A stretch of 64,000 nucleotides of DNA from Parashewanella tropica (GTDB lineage: Bacteria > Pseudomonadota > Gammaproteobacteria > Enterobacterales > Shewanellaceae), in NCBI RefSeq assembly GCF_004358445.1, contig NZ_CP037951.1:1661501-1725500 (forward strand), in the 5' to 3' direction. Positions 1 through 10,600 of this stretch are shown here, one piece after another. The translations under genes and the position numbers were made by a program. Within the stretch, counting starts at the first letter, position 1, and each line of letters begins with the position of its first letter. The notes under the pieces are model-generated. The model worked only from the letters and a program-made list of their open reading frames with translations, was not told where the DNA came from and made no database searches.

Positions 1-2905
1 TTTCTAGCGAAGCCTGCATTTTTTGCTTAGTCGCTTCGCTGATGTAGTTGTGTCCACACAGTTTCACCGACATTCCAGCGGCAGGTTTACTGCGCTTGAT
101 TTCAGCTCGATAAGGGTCGATGTTTTCAAGTTCAATGCCAGCAACCGCTAGTTGAGTCGCTGCGAGTCTGAACTGTAAATCGCTGTCGCCTTTGGCATTC
201 GGGTTGATGCTGATGGTGAGGATTTCTTCATCTTCATTTACTAAGTTATCAGCAACTAATTTTTGCAGAATGTCTTTCGGTCCAAACTCGACAAATACAC
301 GAGCACCATCTTGGTACATGTTTTTGATCTGCTGCTGGAAGCGTACTGATTGCAACATGTGCTGTTGGAACTCAGACTGAATAACCTCAGCGTCATCTTC
401 ATACAAAGTGCCAGTCGCATTGCTGTAAAGATCACATTGAGGAGCATTGAAGGTTGCAGACTGAATCGCCTCTGCAAATGGCTGCTGTGCATGAGCAACC
501 AATTTAGTATGAAATGCGCCAGATACAGGAAGCTGAATCGCTTTAAAGCCTTGCTCTTTTAATTGTGGACCAATGGCTTCAATTGACTCAGTTCCACCCG
601 CAATTACTTGTTGCTTACTTGAGTTGTCATTGGCAACTTTTACATCATTGAACTTAGCTAGACATTCATTGAGCTGTTCGAGTTCAGAATCAGAACCCGT
701 TGGCAAAATTACTGCCATCATACTGCCAGCATCTTTACCTTCTGGTACAGAGGCCATTGCTTTACCGCGAGCAAAGGTCAGTTGGTAATAATCGTCACGA
801 TTAATTACGCCTGCTGCGCGTAGCGCCGATAATTCACCAAAGCTGTGACCAGCAACCATATCAGGGCTAAAACCAGCTTGTTCCAGTAATTCAAATTGAG
901 CCATAGACATAGCGCCAATGGCGGATTGAGCATAAGCCGTATTCGTTAACTGAGCTTGCTGTGCTTTTTTGTCTGCGCTGGTGAATACAGGAACAGGGAA
1001 AACACGTTCAGATAAGTGTTGTTGTTGGTTTTGTGAATAAACGGCATTGGCAGAATCGAACTCAGTACGAACCTCAGGGAAGTTACACGCAAGCTCTTTT
1101 GCCATGTTTACGTATTGAGAACCTTGCCCTGCAAATAGGGCGGCAACCATTGTTTTATGGTTCACTAGGGCACTTGGTCTATAACTCGTACCAGAAGGTA
1201 ATGTCCAAGGCGTATCTGAGTTGTGTTTTAACTGCTTTATAGCTTGTTCAATCTGCTGTCTAGCTTGCTCAATATTTGAAGCAACGAAACCTAATCTTGG
1301 TCGTCTTGATGGAATACCTTTAAGTGGATATTTGGCGGCCAATTCCGATAGCGAAAAATCTTTTGATTGAACATTTATCAATTCATCAATCAAATCATCA
1401 ACACTATGAGCACTGAAAAGAAGTGATGACGCTACAGTGCGCTGGCGATACTTGCTATCACGATCGTGCTCGGCATTGTATTCTTCTAAAACAATATGGA
1501 AATTTGTGCCGCCAAAGCCAAAGGAGCTAATGCCACCACGACGTGGTGTGTCGTTAACACGCAGCCAAGGTCGAGTTTCGGTGTTTAAGTAAAACGGGCT
1601 GTGTTCGATATCCAATTTTGGATTCGGTTTTTCAACACTAATGGTTGGTGGTAACACTTTGTGGTGCATGGCTAATGCCATTTTGATTAAACCAGCCGTA
1701 CCAGCGGTAGACTTAGTGTGTCCCACTTGTGATTTAATGGAACCAAGGGCGATATGTTGTTTTTGCTCGTTGTCTTCAGAGAAAACAGAATCTAAACCGA
1801 AGAATTCTGCTACATCACCCGCTGCGGTGCCTGTGCCGTGAGCTTCAATTAAGCCAACGGTTTTAGGTTCAAAGCCTGCATCATCATAAGCACGCTTTAA
1901 TGCTTTAGCTTGTCCTTCACTGCGCGGTGCATAAATACTCTTAAACTTACCATCTGATGAAGCGCCAACGCCTTTGATAACGGCATAGATTCTATCACCA
2001 TCACGCTCGGCATCTTCTAAGCGTTTAATGGCGATCATGCCTATGCCTTCACCTATCATCATGCCGTTAGAGTCGGCATCAAAAGGCTTAATAGTTTCTT
2101 GGTCGGTAAAGGCGGGGGTTTTTGAGAAACTCATGTACATGTAAGGAGAGTTGTCGGTACAAACGCCACCTGTGATCATCATGTCTGAGCGACCTTCAAC
2201 CAGCTCGGTAACCGCCATACGAATCGCAGCATGAGAACCCGCACAAGCCGCATCAACCACACAGTTCATACCACCTAGGTTAAAACGGTTAGCTATGCGT
2301 CCTGCAATCACATTACCCAGTGAACCCGGGAAGGAGTTTTCTTCCCAAGGTACATATTGATCTTGAACTTTCTGAATGAGCATTTCAGCATCTTCATCGC
2401 TGATGCCACTGTTTTTGAAAACTTTACGAAGCACAGGATATTGCAGTCGAGCATTCATGCTTTGGCTTATCTGCTGACCGCCACCAATACCTAAAGTGAT
2501 ACCGATACGATCTTTATCGTAATCGTCATCAAGGTTTGCATCTGCCAACACTTCTTTTGCAACAACCAAAGACAGTAATTGTGAGGTATCGGTTAGTTCA
2601 AGAATATTTGGTGGTAGACCAAACTCCATTGGGTTAAAGTCGACTTCAGGCATAAAGCCGCCACGTTTGCAGTAGACTTTATCTGGCGTGGACTTATTAT
2701 TATCGAAGTAATCATCGGCATTCCAATGTGTCTCTGGTACATCAGAAATGGCATCGATTTTGTCGCTGATCAAATCCCAAAATTCATCTAAATATCGTGA
2801 ATTGGCAAAAATGCTCGCCATACCAACAATGGCTATAGGCGTGTCTTTCAAACGTCGATTTAGCCGCTTATCTTGCTGCTGGTCGTGAGTGGATGATTGG
2901 CTCAT
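1..2905 (-). CDS. pfaA: PfaA, polyunsaturated fatty acid synthase subunit A, N-terminal 968 residues (partial)
   Basis: This is the first subunit of the iterative type I PUFA synthase that makes EPA or DHA. The frame is open from an ATG at 2905 to the left edge, so the 3' end (ACP repeats, ketoreductase) is outside. What is visible is a ketosynthase domain with its active-site motif DAACAGS (Cys about residue 221), a linker, and an acyltransferase domain with GHSFGE (Ser about residue 688). The start overlaps the pfaR stop in an ATGA arrangement, so the two are probably translationally coupled. The domain order and the DAACAG motif are typical of PfaA and not of PfaC. I am sure of the family; the producer's end product cannot be read from this part. 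Confidence 0.95.
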   Translation of the reverse strand, partial: MSQSSTHDQQQDKRLNRRLKDTPIAIVGMASIFANSRYLDEFWDLISDKIDAISDVPETHWNADDYFDNNKSTPDKVYCKRGGFMPEVDFNPMEFGLPPNILELTDTSQLLSLVVAKEVLADANLDDDYDKDRIGITLGIGGGQQISQSMNARLQYPVLRKVFKNSGISDEDAEMLIQKVQDQYVPWEENSFPGSLGNVIAGRIANRFNLGGMNCVVDAACAGSHAAIRMAVTELVEGRSDMMITGGVCTDNSPYMYMSFSKTPAFTDQETIKPFDADSNGMMIGEGIGMIAIKRLEDAERDGDRIYAVIKGVGASSDGKFKSIYAPRSEGQAKALKRAYDDAGFEPKTVGLIEAHGTGTAAGDVAEFFGLDSVFSEDNEQKQHIALGSIKSQVGHTKSTAGTAGLIKMALAMHHKVLPPTISVEKPNPKLDIEHSPFYLNTETRPWLRVNDTPRRGGISSFGFGGTNFHIVLEEYNAEHDRDSKYRQRTVASSLLFSAHSVDDLIDELINVQSKDFSLSELAAKYPLKGIPSRRPRLGFVASNIEQARQQIEQAIKQLKHNSDTPWTLPSGTSYRPSALVNHKTMVAALFAGQGSQYVNMAKELACNFPEVRTEFDSANAVYSQNQQQHLSERVFPVPVFTSADKKAQQAQLTNTAYAQSAIGAMSMAQFELLEQAGFSPDMVAGHSFGELSALRAAGVINRDDYYQLTFARGKAMASVPEGKDAGSMMAVILPTGSDSELEQLNECLAKFNDVKVANDNSSKQQVIAGGTESIEAIGPQLKEQGFKAIQLPVSGAFHTKLVAHAQQPFAEAIQSATFNAPQCDLYSNATGTLYEDDAEVIQSEFQQHMLQSVRFQQQIKNMYQDGARVFVEFGPKDILQKLVADNLVNEDEEILTISINPNAKGDSDLQFRLAATQLAVAGIELENIDPYRAEIKRSKPAAGMSVKLCGHNYISEATKQKMQASLE

Positions 2906-3708
2906 GCTGAGTCTCCGGAAAATAAACTGGCTTTAGCTCGTTCTGCTGTGGCAGTTGGTCTTGTTCTTTTGGGCACAATTTGAGTATTGGCGTCAGGGAA
3001 ACGAGCTAAAAATGACTGGTAATTTTTTACCAATAGTTTGCGTAAATGGAATGGACCTTGTTCTAGGACATAACTGATGTAACGATTCGATGCTTGGGTT
3101 TCATTATCCTGATAAATATCGATGTAAACCCAATCACTTTGACTGTCGGTACCAATAAATACTGAAGTTGGCTGAATTTTAGTAATACTGTCAGGAACAC
3201 TAAATGCCATTACCTGAACCACGGTATCACCATCGGCACTGGGCAAATTTAGCGCTTCGGCAAGGGTTTCGGCATTGAGGGTATACTGGCTAATATCTGA
3301 GCCTTCGACAACGGGCAGGGCATTAAAAAATGGCTCTGGTACAGCATCTAAATCAGGCTGTTCACCACGAGAAAAACCATAACGCTTGAGGCAACGAGCT
3401 AAACCTGAACGTGATACATTCGGATTGATAAACTCTTGCGTGATTTTTAGAAGCTTATCCAATGAGAGTTTCAATTGAACTCTTAACCCAACCACCACAT
3501 ATTCTTCAACCGCTGATAGCGTGGTATTGAGATGATGTGGAGTATGATCCCCATCTTCAATATCTTTACGGTTTCGCCATTTCCTAACTGTGGCTTGGCT
3601 GATGTTGAGGATTTTAGAAAGCTCAGACACAGTAAGCTCTGAGGTCTGAATAAATTTCCTCATTTCAGGCGTAGTGGTCGCATTTCCGTGTCTTTGACGA
3701 GCTGTCAT
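2902..3708 (-). CDS. pfaR: PfaR, transcriptional regulator of the pfa operon
   Basis: A 268-residue protein directly upstream of pfaA, with a 4-bp stop/start overlap. Residues about 20-48 form a helix-turn-helix (SELTVSELSKILNISQATVR) that closely resembles the N-terminal HTH of IS481-type transposases. There is no DDE catalytic core, and the C-terminal half is unrelated and unassigned. In Shewanella and Photobacterium the gene in this position is the activator PfaR. The overlap with pfaA implies that regulator and synthase are made from one message, and so possibly autoregulation. The transposase-like HTH is most simply read as domestication. Confidence 0.85.
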   Translation of the reverse strand: MTARQRHGNATTTPEMRKFIQTSELTVSELSKILNISQATVRKWRNRKDIEDGDHTPHHLNTTLSAVEEYVVVGLRVQLKLSLDKLLKITQEFINPNVSRSGLARCLKRYGFSRGEQPDLDAVPEPFFNALPVVEGSDISQYTLNAETLAEALNLPSADGDTVVQVMAFSVPDSITKIQPTSVFIGTDSQSDWVYIDIYQDNETQASNRYISYVLEQGPFHLRKLLVKNYQSFLARFPDANTQIVPKRTRPTATAERAKASLFSGDSA

Positions 3709-3824
3709 CTAACTTTAGCCTTCAGTAATAAACTCTTGGGACAATTTAGTTAATAAGCGATAAAATGGGCTTATTAAATTTAGGAAGATGAAGATTACCT
3801 TAGCTTTGGCTTTGATACAATCAT

Positions 3825-4610
3825 GTGGGACAAAAAATGCGAAAGGATATAATCACCAACAAAAATTCTGAAAAGATTGAATTACATTGTTTAAAAAAGA
3901 CTCAATTATCCGATTTGCAACATAAGTGCCTCATTGAGTTGCTCACTGATGAGGAAATAGATCGTGTTAATGGATTTCGTACTCAAGAAATGCAACAGCA
4001 TGCCTTATGGGTGAGGGCATCTTTGAGAGAGCTATTATCAGAATACAGTCAACGACATCAAATTGCTGAAGTTAAGCCTGTACAGTGGCAATTTGAAAAA
4101 CTCAAGTACGGCAAACCATACATTATCAACCAGCCGAGTCGTTCACAAAATATTGAATTTAACCTCAGCCATAGTGGTGACTGGTTATTAATCGGTATTA
4201 CTCATAGAAAAGCAGATAACCAATCATTTTATTTTGGTGTCGATATAGAACGAGAAAGGTCTAACACTAATGTCATGACAATTGCCAAACGCTATTTTTC
4301 AGAACTTGAACTAGAACAGCTTGAAGCGTTAGAAACTGAACAAGAAAAACGGCAGCGATTTTTTGATTTATGGACCTGTAAAGAGTCTTTTATAAAAGCA
4401 ACGGGTAAAGGTTTAGCGACAGATTTGAAAAGCTTTAGTTTTGACTTTTCCAAAGTAATCAAGGGTGAATCCTTTTTTGAAGTTCCCCTCATGCTGCGAA
4501 AAAATGTTACTGGGAAATGTGGCACTTGGTTTTCTGCTTTTGGTAGGCTCGACGATGTTTATCGGTTTGCCTTGAGTGTTAAACCCAATTTTGATTCTTG
4601 TTCATCTTAA
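3825..4610 (+). CDS. pfaE: PfaE, Sfp-type 4'-phosphopantetheinyl transferase
   Basis: Transfers phosphopantetheine from CoA to the ACP repeats of the PUFA synthase. The Sfp-type signatures are present: FNLSHSGDW (about 112-120), the metal-binding GVDIERE (Asp140, Glu142) and WTCKESFIKATGKG (Trp183 to Gly196). The length of about 260 residues fits group II enzymes. It is divergent from pfaR-pfaA, the layout seen in Shewanella PUFA clusters. The longest frame starts at a GTG at 3825, but an in-frame ATG at 3837 is an equally good start. Its stop overlaps the stop of the convergent giant gene by a few bases, so no terminator can fit between them. Confidence 0.92.
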   Translation: MGQKMRKDIITNKNSEKIELHCLKKTQLSDLQHKCLIELLTDEEIDRVNGFRTQEMQQHALWVRASLRELLSEYSQRHQIAEVKPVQWQFEKLKYGKPYIINQPSRSQNIEFNLSHSGDWLLIGITHRKADNQSFYFGVDIERERSNTNVMTIAKRYFSELELEQLEALETEQEKRQRFFDLWTCKESFIKATGKGLATDLKSFSFDFSKVIKGESFFEVPLMLRKNVTGKCGTWFSAFGRLDDVYRFALSVKPNFDSCSS

Positions 4611-7600
4611 TCTTGTAACAGAGCCTCCCAGTCTATTGTATTTAAAAATTCATCAAACCCTTTTTCAATGGTCTCACTATGAATCACTGAAAAATTGGAA
4701 TGATTTAGTGCTTTTTTAAGTCTTTCAGGGTTTAATTTATAACTTAGAAACTTCCCTTGAATGCCACTGTAACGACTCATTCGAGGTTCAACTCTTTTGG
4801 TTAGGGACATCAGCCAGTCTCGGTCAGGTCTCATTGAGTAATGGCCAGCGGAGAGGTGAGTCAAACTTGTTTGGAAAAAAGCTCTAGACGGCACAGTAAT
4901 AACGCAGGCACCGTCTTCAGATATCACTTCTTCAGCAAGAAATTGAAAATAGCTTTTCTCGACTTGGTCGAATTTTTGGTAGAACCTACGAATATTCCAA
5001 AATCCAGCTTTTTCAGCGACTTTACCACTAAACAGAATACCGTGTGCATTTAGGTGTTTTTCAAAAATTTTATCAAGATCTCTTGTTCTATCCAGAGGCA
5101 GGCACAATACGGCTGGCTTTTTAGCTATTTCTCTAAATGTATGTAAATACGGAGCACGCTTTTGAGCCCAGCGTTGCAAATCAGGCTTTATGGCGTTGCC
5201 TTTTCTCCATGACCAGCTAGATGTAACGTGTGTTGTGACAAGCTTTTGTTTTATGGTATGGGTTGTCCCTCCGAGTTCTTTTTCTGGAGGAGTACAGTCC
5301 AATTCTTGGATAACCTTATCAGACCAACTGAGATGTGATGTGATTTTTAGATAGTACTGCTCTAAAATTTTTTCTGCTCTTTGCTTCTGTGAAGAGTACT
5401 GCGCTATGTGTTCTAAAATTGGCAAATATTGTCCGATAGATAATTGTTCAGTTTCGAAAAGCTCTATGCTCTCTTCACAGAAGGTGAGGTAGCACTGGTC
5501 ATTTATCAATTTATTTCTATATAGCTCATGTATAGCTAAAAAATATTGATAGATACAGTAATTGAGTCTATTTAATGAATCCTGACCGTATAACGGTTTT
5601 TGGGTAGCATATTCTTTTGCATGTCGATACCAGAGTTTAAATAGCTCTGGTAGCACAGCTATGATTAAGCCATCATTCTTTAAGAGGAGTTTTTGTTTGT
5701 TAACATCATCTAAATATGTAACTAAGTCATGGAATTCATGTACAACCCTTTTACTTTTTAGCGTTTTTATCAATGCTATAAAATAAAGTTGATCATCTGG
5801 TGTCGTTGCATCTATGTATGCATTTGCGAGTAGTTCAAAATTGCGTAGTTGGCTTTTTTTTGGTGATTCTAAATCTTCTAATGTTAATATTTTATGCAGC
5901 GGGGCTGACTCCAGCGTTTCAGCAAGCTCAGTTTCTTCAAAATCTTCACTGTCTTCTGCTTCAAACATTGCATTTGTAAGTGGGTCATTATTTTGAGGGG
6001 AGAAAGGGTTAAGATATGCACTTTCTCCATCGACCGTTGGAGAAGCTGACTCCATATCTAGATAATCAGGGGTATAAGTCTTCCCAGTGTTATGCTTTCC
6101 ACCTAAGTCAACTTTACGCCATAAACCTTCTTCTTCAACTCCAACCTCAATATATGAATGGACGTCATTAGAAATAATTCGGGATCTTATCCCAAGGTAT
6201 TGGCAAATTAGGTGGAACCCCAAAGCGCGATGTAGGCAAACCCCTTGTTGTGATTTAATAGATTGAATGATCACTTCAAAGTTACCATTTATGGAACCTT
6301 CAATATCCTTGTTTGCATCAAAGCCTCTAAAAAATAGTATCAAATGTCTAAGCTGATCTTCAGGAGTCGGCATGGATTTAATGCCCTTTAAATGCTTTAT
6401 AACACTATTACTTTGATCTTCGGTATTAAACAGCTCAGCATCTAAGGTGTGACTGATTTGTTGGTGACAAGGGGATTGGAGTAAAGATACTTGATCTCTT
6501 AATCGAAGAAAGTGAGTTTTTTGCCAAGGTTCAAATATTGTGAAATCAATCGTTACGTCTTGAGTCTCTGGTGTGGCTAGAGGAGCAAGTTTAACTAACC
6601 ATTGTCGGGTCAATTTATGCCTTGCAGTGATCAGTTTAACTGGATGTCTTGCATCTATCGAAATGAGTAAGGATTCTGTACTAAAAGTCGGCAAAATTGA
6701 CCAATTTGAAGTGGACAATTTAAATGTTACACAACCTAGAACTTCACCAGGGATAAGTCTTTGACAATGCCTTAGGGCGAATGGTTGGCCTAGTTTTGTG
6801 AGAATCAATCCTGAATTGTTTTCATTAGATATATATGTTCCGATCGTATCTGAAAGATGTATGTTGTGTTCATCTGCTACGGTTTCTGTCAACTGTAACT
6901 GGCCATCGATAACTGCGAGCTCTTGTACTCTTGAGCGATAAAAAGCGTGAGGAATATCTGAGTCTTTGAAATACAAAGTTACATCTTTAGGAGGAGCCGA
7001 TTTAATCTTTCCATCTATTTTTGTTTTGGAAGTAACTGTCTTACAAATAACCCCTTCGTCTCTATGATATATCATTTTGGGGCCCTTTTGTGAGCGTCTA
7101 GATGGAGCTGATTGAGCTGTAACCAAAGACTTGAAATCCCGTTTTCGCTCATGCAGTTTAGCACTTGCTTCTGCATCGATTTCTAATTCTTTTTGGACAT
7201 TACTTTCAATTGCGTCGCTATCCCAATCAATAGATTGCATCGATAAGCCAAATTTATTATGTAGTATATTTGGCCAATTCTCTTTAGGTTGCAAAATCAA
7301 CAGGGAAGTCAGCTGAATGAGGTCTTTTAAGGTAACTGGGATTGGAGATCTACTTTTTTGTAATTCTTGATTTAATACTGAAAATCTTTGTATTAGCCAA
7401 GTTACAGCTTCTTCATTTCCAGGAAATTTATTCAGTAATATCTGTTCTAAATCGGAGTGGGTAAGAGGTGTGAGTATGATATTTACACATCGGTTTTTAA
7501 AGGCGGGTGATGCAGCTTCTCTGCCCTCAAAACTTGAAGGGTTTATTGTTGCAAATAGTAAAAAATTCGGGTTCGATGGGCAGGTAAGTACTTCATTAAA

Positions 7601-10600
7601 TAGGCCTTCAATTAGATCACTTGGCAATAAATTCAGTTCACTAATAACCAATTTTTTCCCAAGCTTCATTGCATCTTGTATTTCACGTAAAGATTCTTCC
7701 CAACTGTCAGGGTTGGCATTGATATGGGTATACTTTTGTGATTCAGGAACATCCTTTTCCCAGAGCTCTAATACTGCTTCTAGAATCGTATCTTTTCCCC
7801 AACCGGATGGGCCTTCAACTAGCAAGGCTCTTTTATCTAAGCCATTGGATGCACTTCTTTTGTTTAAGAATGACCAGTAATATTGGACTAATGCGCATAC
7901 TGCTTCATTTCTTAAATCCAGACTTGGATTTTGTTCTCTGAGCTCTAAAAGAAATACGTTAAAGTTATGCTTTTTTATATCTAGAACTGAATTTTCACAC
8001 GGGAATTCTTGTTGTAATTTAGCTTTTAATTTAAGGAGTAAACCTTTATTTTTTAAAGGAACGCCTGGCTCTATCGCTTCCTCGAATGCGTCAAAGATAA
8101 TGGCATGAACCTGTGTCATATCGGCAGGTGGCGTGACAAGCAAATTTTGTGTGCAAGATATTCTTGTTAATACTTCGTGTAAGTCTCTAGGTGTTAACCC
8201 TTCTGGGATAAGAGAGGCAATCTCTTCAAATGTCTGTATAACTAGATGGCAAGCCTGATTGCGAAATGTTAACGGCCATGTTGATGGAAGTGATGGCTTT
8301 ACGATAAGTTTACCTTGTGTCTCACGAGACAGTGGTCGACAGTGTACCGTTAGCATACAGCTACTGATATCAGGATCCATCTTTCTGCCGGCATAAAAAT
8401 CAGGATTCCCGGTTAAGATAACTCTGTGCTTGCTAGTAAGAGGATATATTCTCCCTTGATAGCATAATTGTTTTGGTTCTCTACATAATCCTGCAAGTGT
8501 GGCGATAACACCTTCTTTAGCGATATTAGCTTCATCGAGTACCAGCAGTTGTGGGTTTCTATCTTTCGCCCACTTGAGAATTGGACCGTCTTCAAATTCA
8601 GTTCGTGAATCACCGCTAGCATCCGTTATCAGCTTTTGTTCACCAAAGAGTGAGCAAGTTGTTGTTTCTGGTCCAAGACTTATCACTAATGGTGTATCAA
8701 AATGCTTAAATTGTGGATCTTGTTTTGAAAGTTCATTGGAAACTGCTTTAGCTAAGTGGCTTTTTCCTGCTCCTGCTTCTCCTTGCAGAAATACGATAGG
8801 GTGATGTCGAACTCTGTCACACATCCTGAGGAGACGCCTATTTTCTCTAATGTGGCAGTTTTGTGTTCCAAATAGTAAATCTTCGGCTAAGTCCACAAAA
8901 TCAGTGTCTAAAAGCTCCTTGTCAAAGTAGCGATATAGATGTGCCGTTATGTTTTCTAGGAATAGAGCTTGTTCCTGTTCCCTGTCTGAAGACGTGTGAT
9001 ACTCAGTGATTAGCGGTTGAATTGATGCGGCTAATTCCTGTGTCTGTCTCGAAATACAGCCAGCTTTGTTTCGCTTGGAGCTCGCAACCAATAGAGCGTC
9101 ACGTAATTGTGAAAATAATAGTGAATTTCGTTCAATGACATCAATTGGAGTGAGCTCCTGGTCCAGAGTTCGTAGTTGCTCTGCTTGAGAAGGTAAGGCT
9201 ATAGAATGTAAACACCTAAGCAAATTATGTATGTCTTCTTGAGTCGGAGTGAATTTTCGTCCACGAATTGTTTTTTCAAAATATGTTAAAGGGCAATGCC
9301 TAACCAATAACCAGAAATTTTTGGTTAATGTTTCTCTTGTGAGAGGTTGATTTTTACCCATCCATTGTCGTAGTTGATTAACATCAATTTCTTCTAGGCT
9401 TGTTGGCTCGTAAGTAAACTCTAAATGTGTTTTTAAATAGTTATAAACTTTTTCGTCACCTCTGTAAGCTCTGGTTATCAATGTATTTAATGCTCTTTTA
9501 TAATGATAATTTGTGGGTTGGTAACTGCCATCCTGACGAGTTTCGATTTTAAGTTGCTCATCAAATAGTACATTAAAGTCTGCTTCTTCCCATGGAATTG
9601 TTGCGGGGTAAGTATGATGATGACTTGGTGGTAATGCGCTGAGTAGATCATAAATATATTTAAATTTACCCAAGCGTCGATGGGTATGAGTTCTGGATTG
9701 AAGTGCAAACCTTTCTCTTAAGTGCTCTGTTCGTTGGTTGTGGTATTGCAGGAGTTTAGGTAGCTTTTGTTGTTGCTTTTCGTTTAACACTAAATGAATT
9801 GAAACTTGTGCTCTTGGAAGCTCGTGTTTTTTTCCGTGCAAAAATAGGTAGGGTGGATTGGCGAAAAGAGTTTCAATTTGCGCAAGGATTTTTGAATTTC
9901 TTTCAACACCCGATAGCGTTATTTTTTTTCCATTAACAAGTGCATCAAATAGTTGTGTTTGTGTTTGTTGAAATTGAAATCTATCTTGGCTTTGTAGTTT
10001 AAATTCTTGCCACATACTCTCCCAGTCTTCTTTAGCCGTAACTTGATATACCATGGATTCTCTATTCTGAAATGCTAAGGAATCGGCTGCATTTGAAAAT
10101 ACATGGCAACTAACATTAAGTTCTTGATCTGGGTTCGGAGTAATATCTTGTGTCCCCCAAACAGTCACTCTAGGTATTGACTTATACCTTTCTAATCGCC
10201 TGAGAAATCGTAACCACTGATGTTGCGAAAGATCACTTGTGATACACAACTCAGCTTTTCCAAAAATGAGTTCATTGAATGTATCATGGTATACAGGTGT
10301 TCCGTTTTGAATTTTAAAGTCAGAGAGTATTGCATCAAGATTTGAACCGTTTAAATAAACAACACCAGAACATACTAATGGTTCAGCAAAAGGGACGATT
10401 TTTTTCCTAAAGGGCAGTTTTGCAAGTATCCGCTGTTTTCTAGTTAGTGGTTGTGTAGGAGTAACCTGAAGAGGCTTATTTAACAATTGACTTTTTAGAC
10501 TTTCAATTTCATCATCGCTGGTGTCTTCCCTGATGATTTCCATTTCGTCAGGTAAAGAAAATACTACTCCATTGGCTGAAAACTGGCGTGTGATTAGACA

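Noticed and set aside
2902-3708. pfaR as an IS481 transposase gene
   Set aside because: Only the HTH is transposase-like; no DDE core or inverted repeats are present, and the position and overlap with pfaA fit PfaR.
7470-7880. Plus-strand frame of 136 codons inside the giant AAA gene
   Set aside because: Antisense shadow of the conserved second AAA module, without features of its own.
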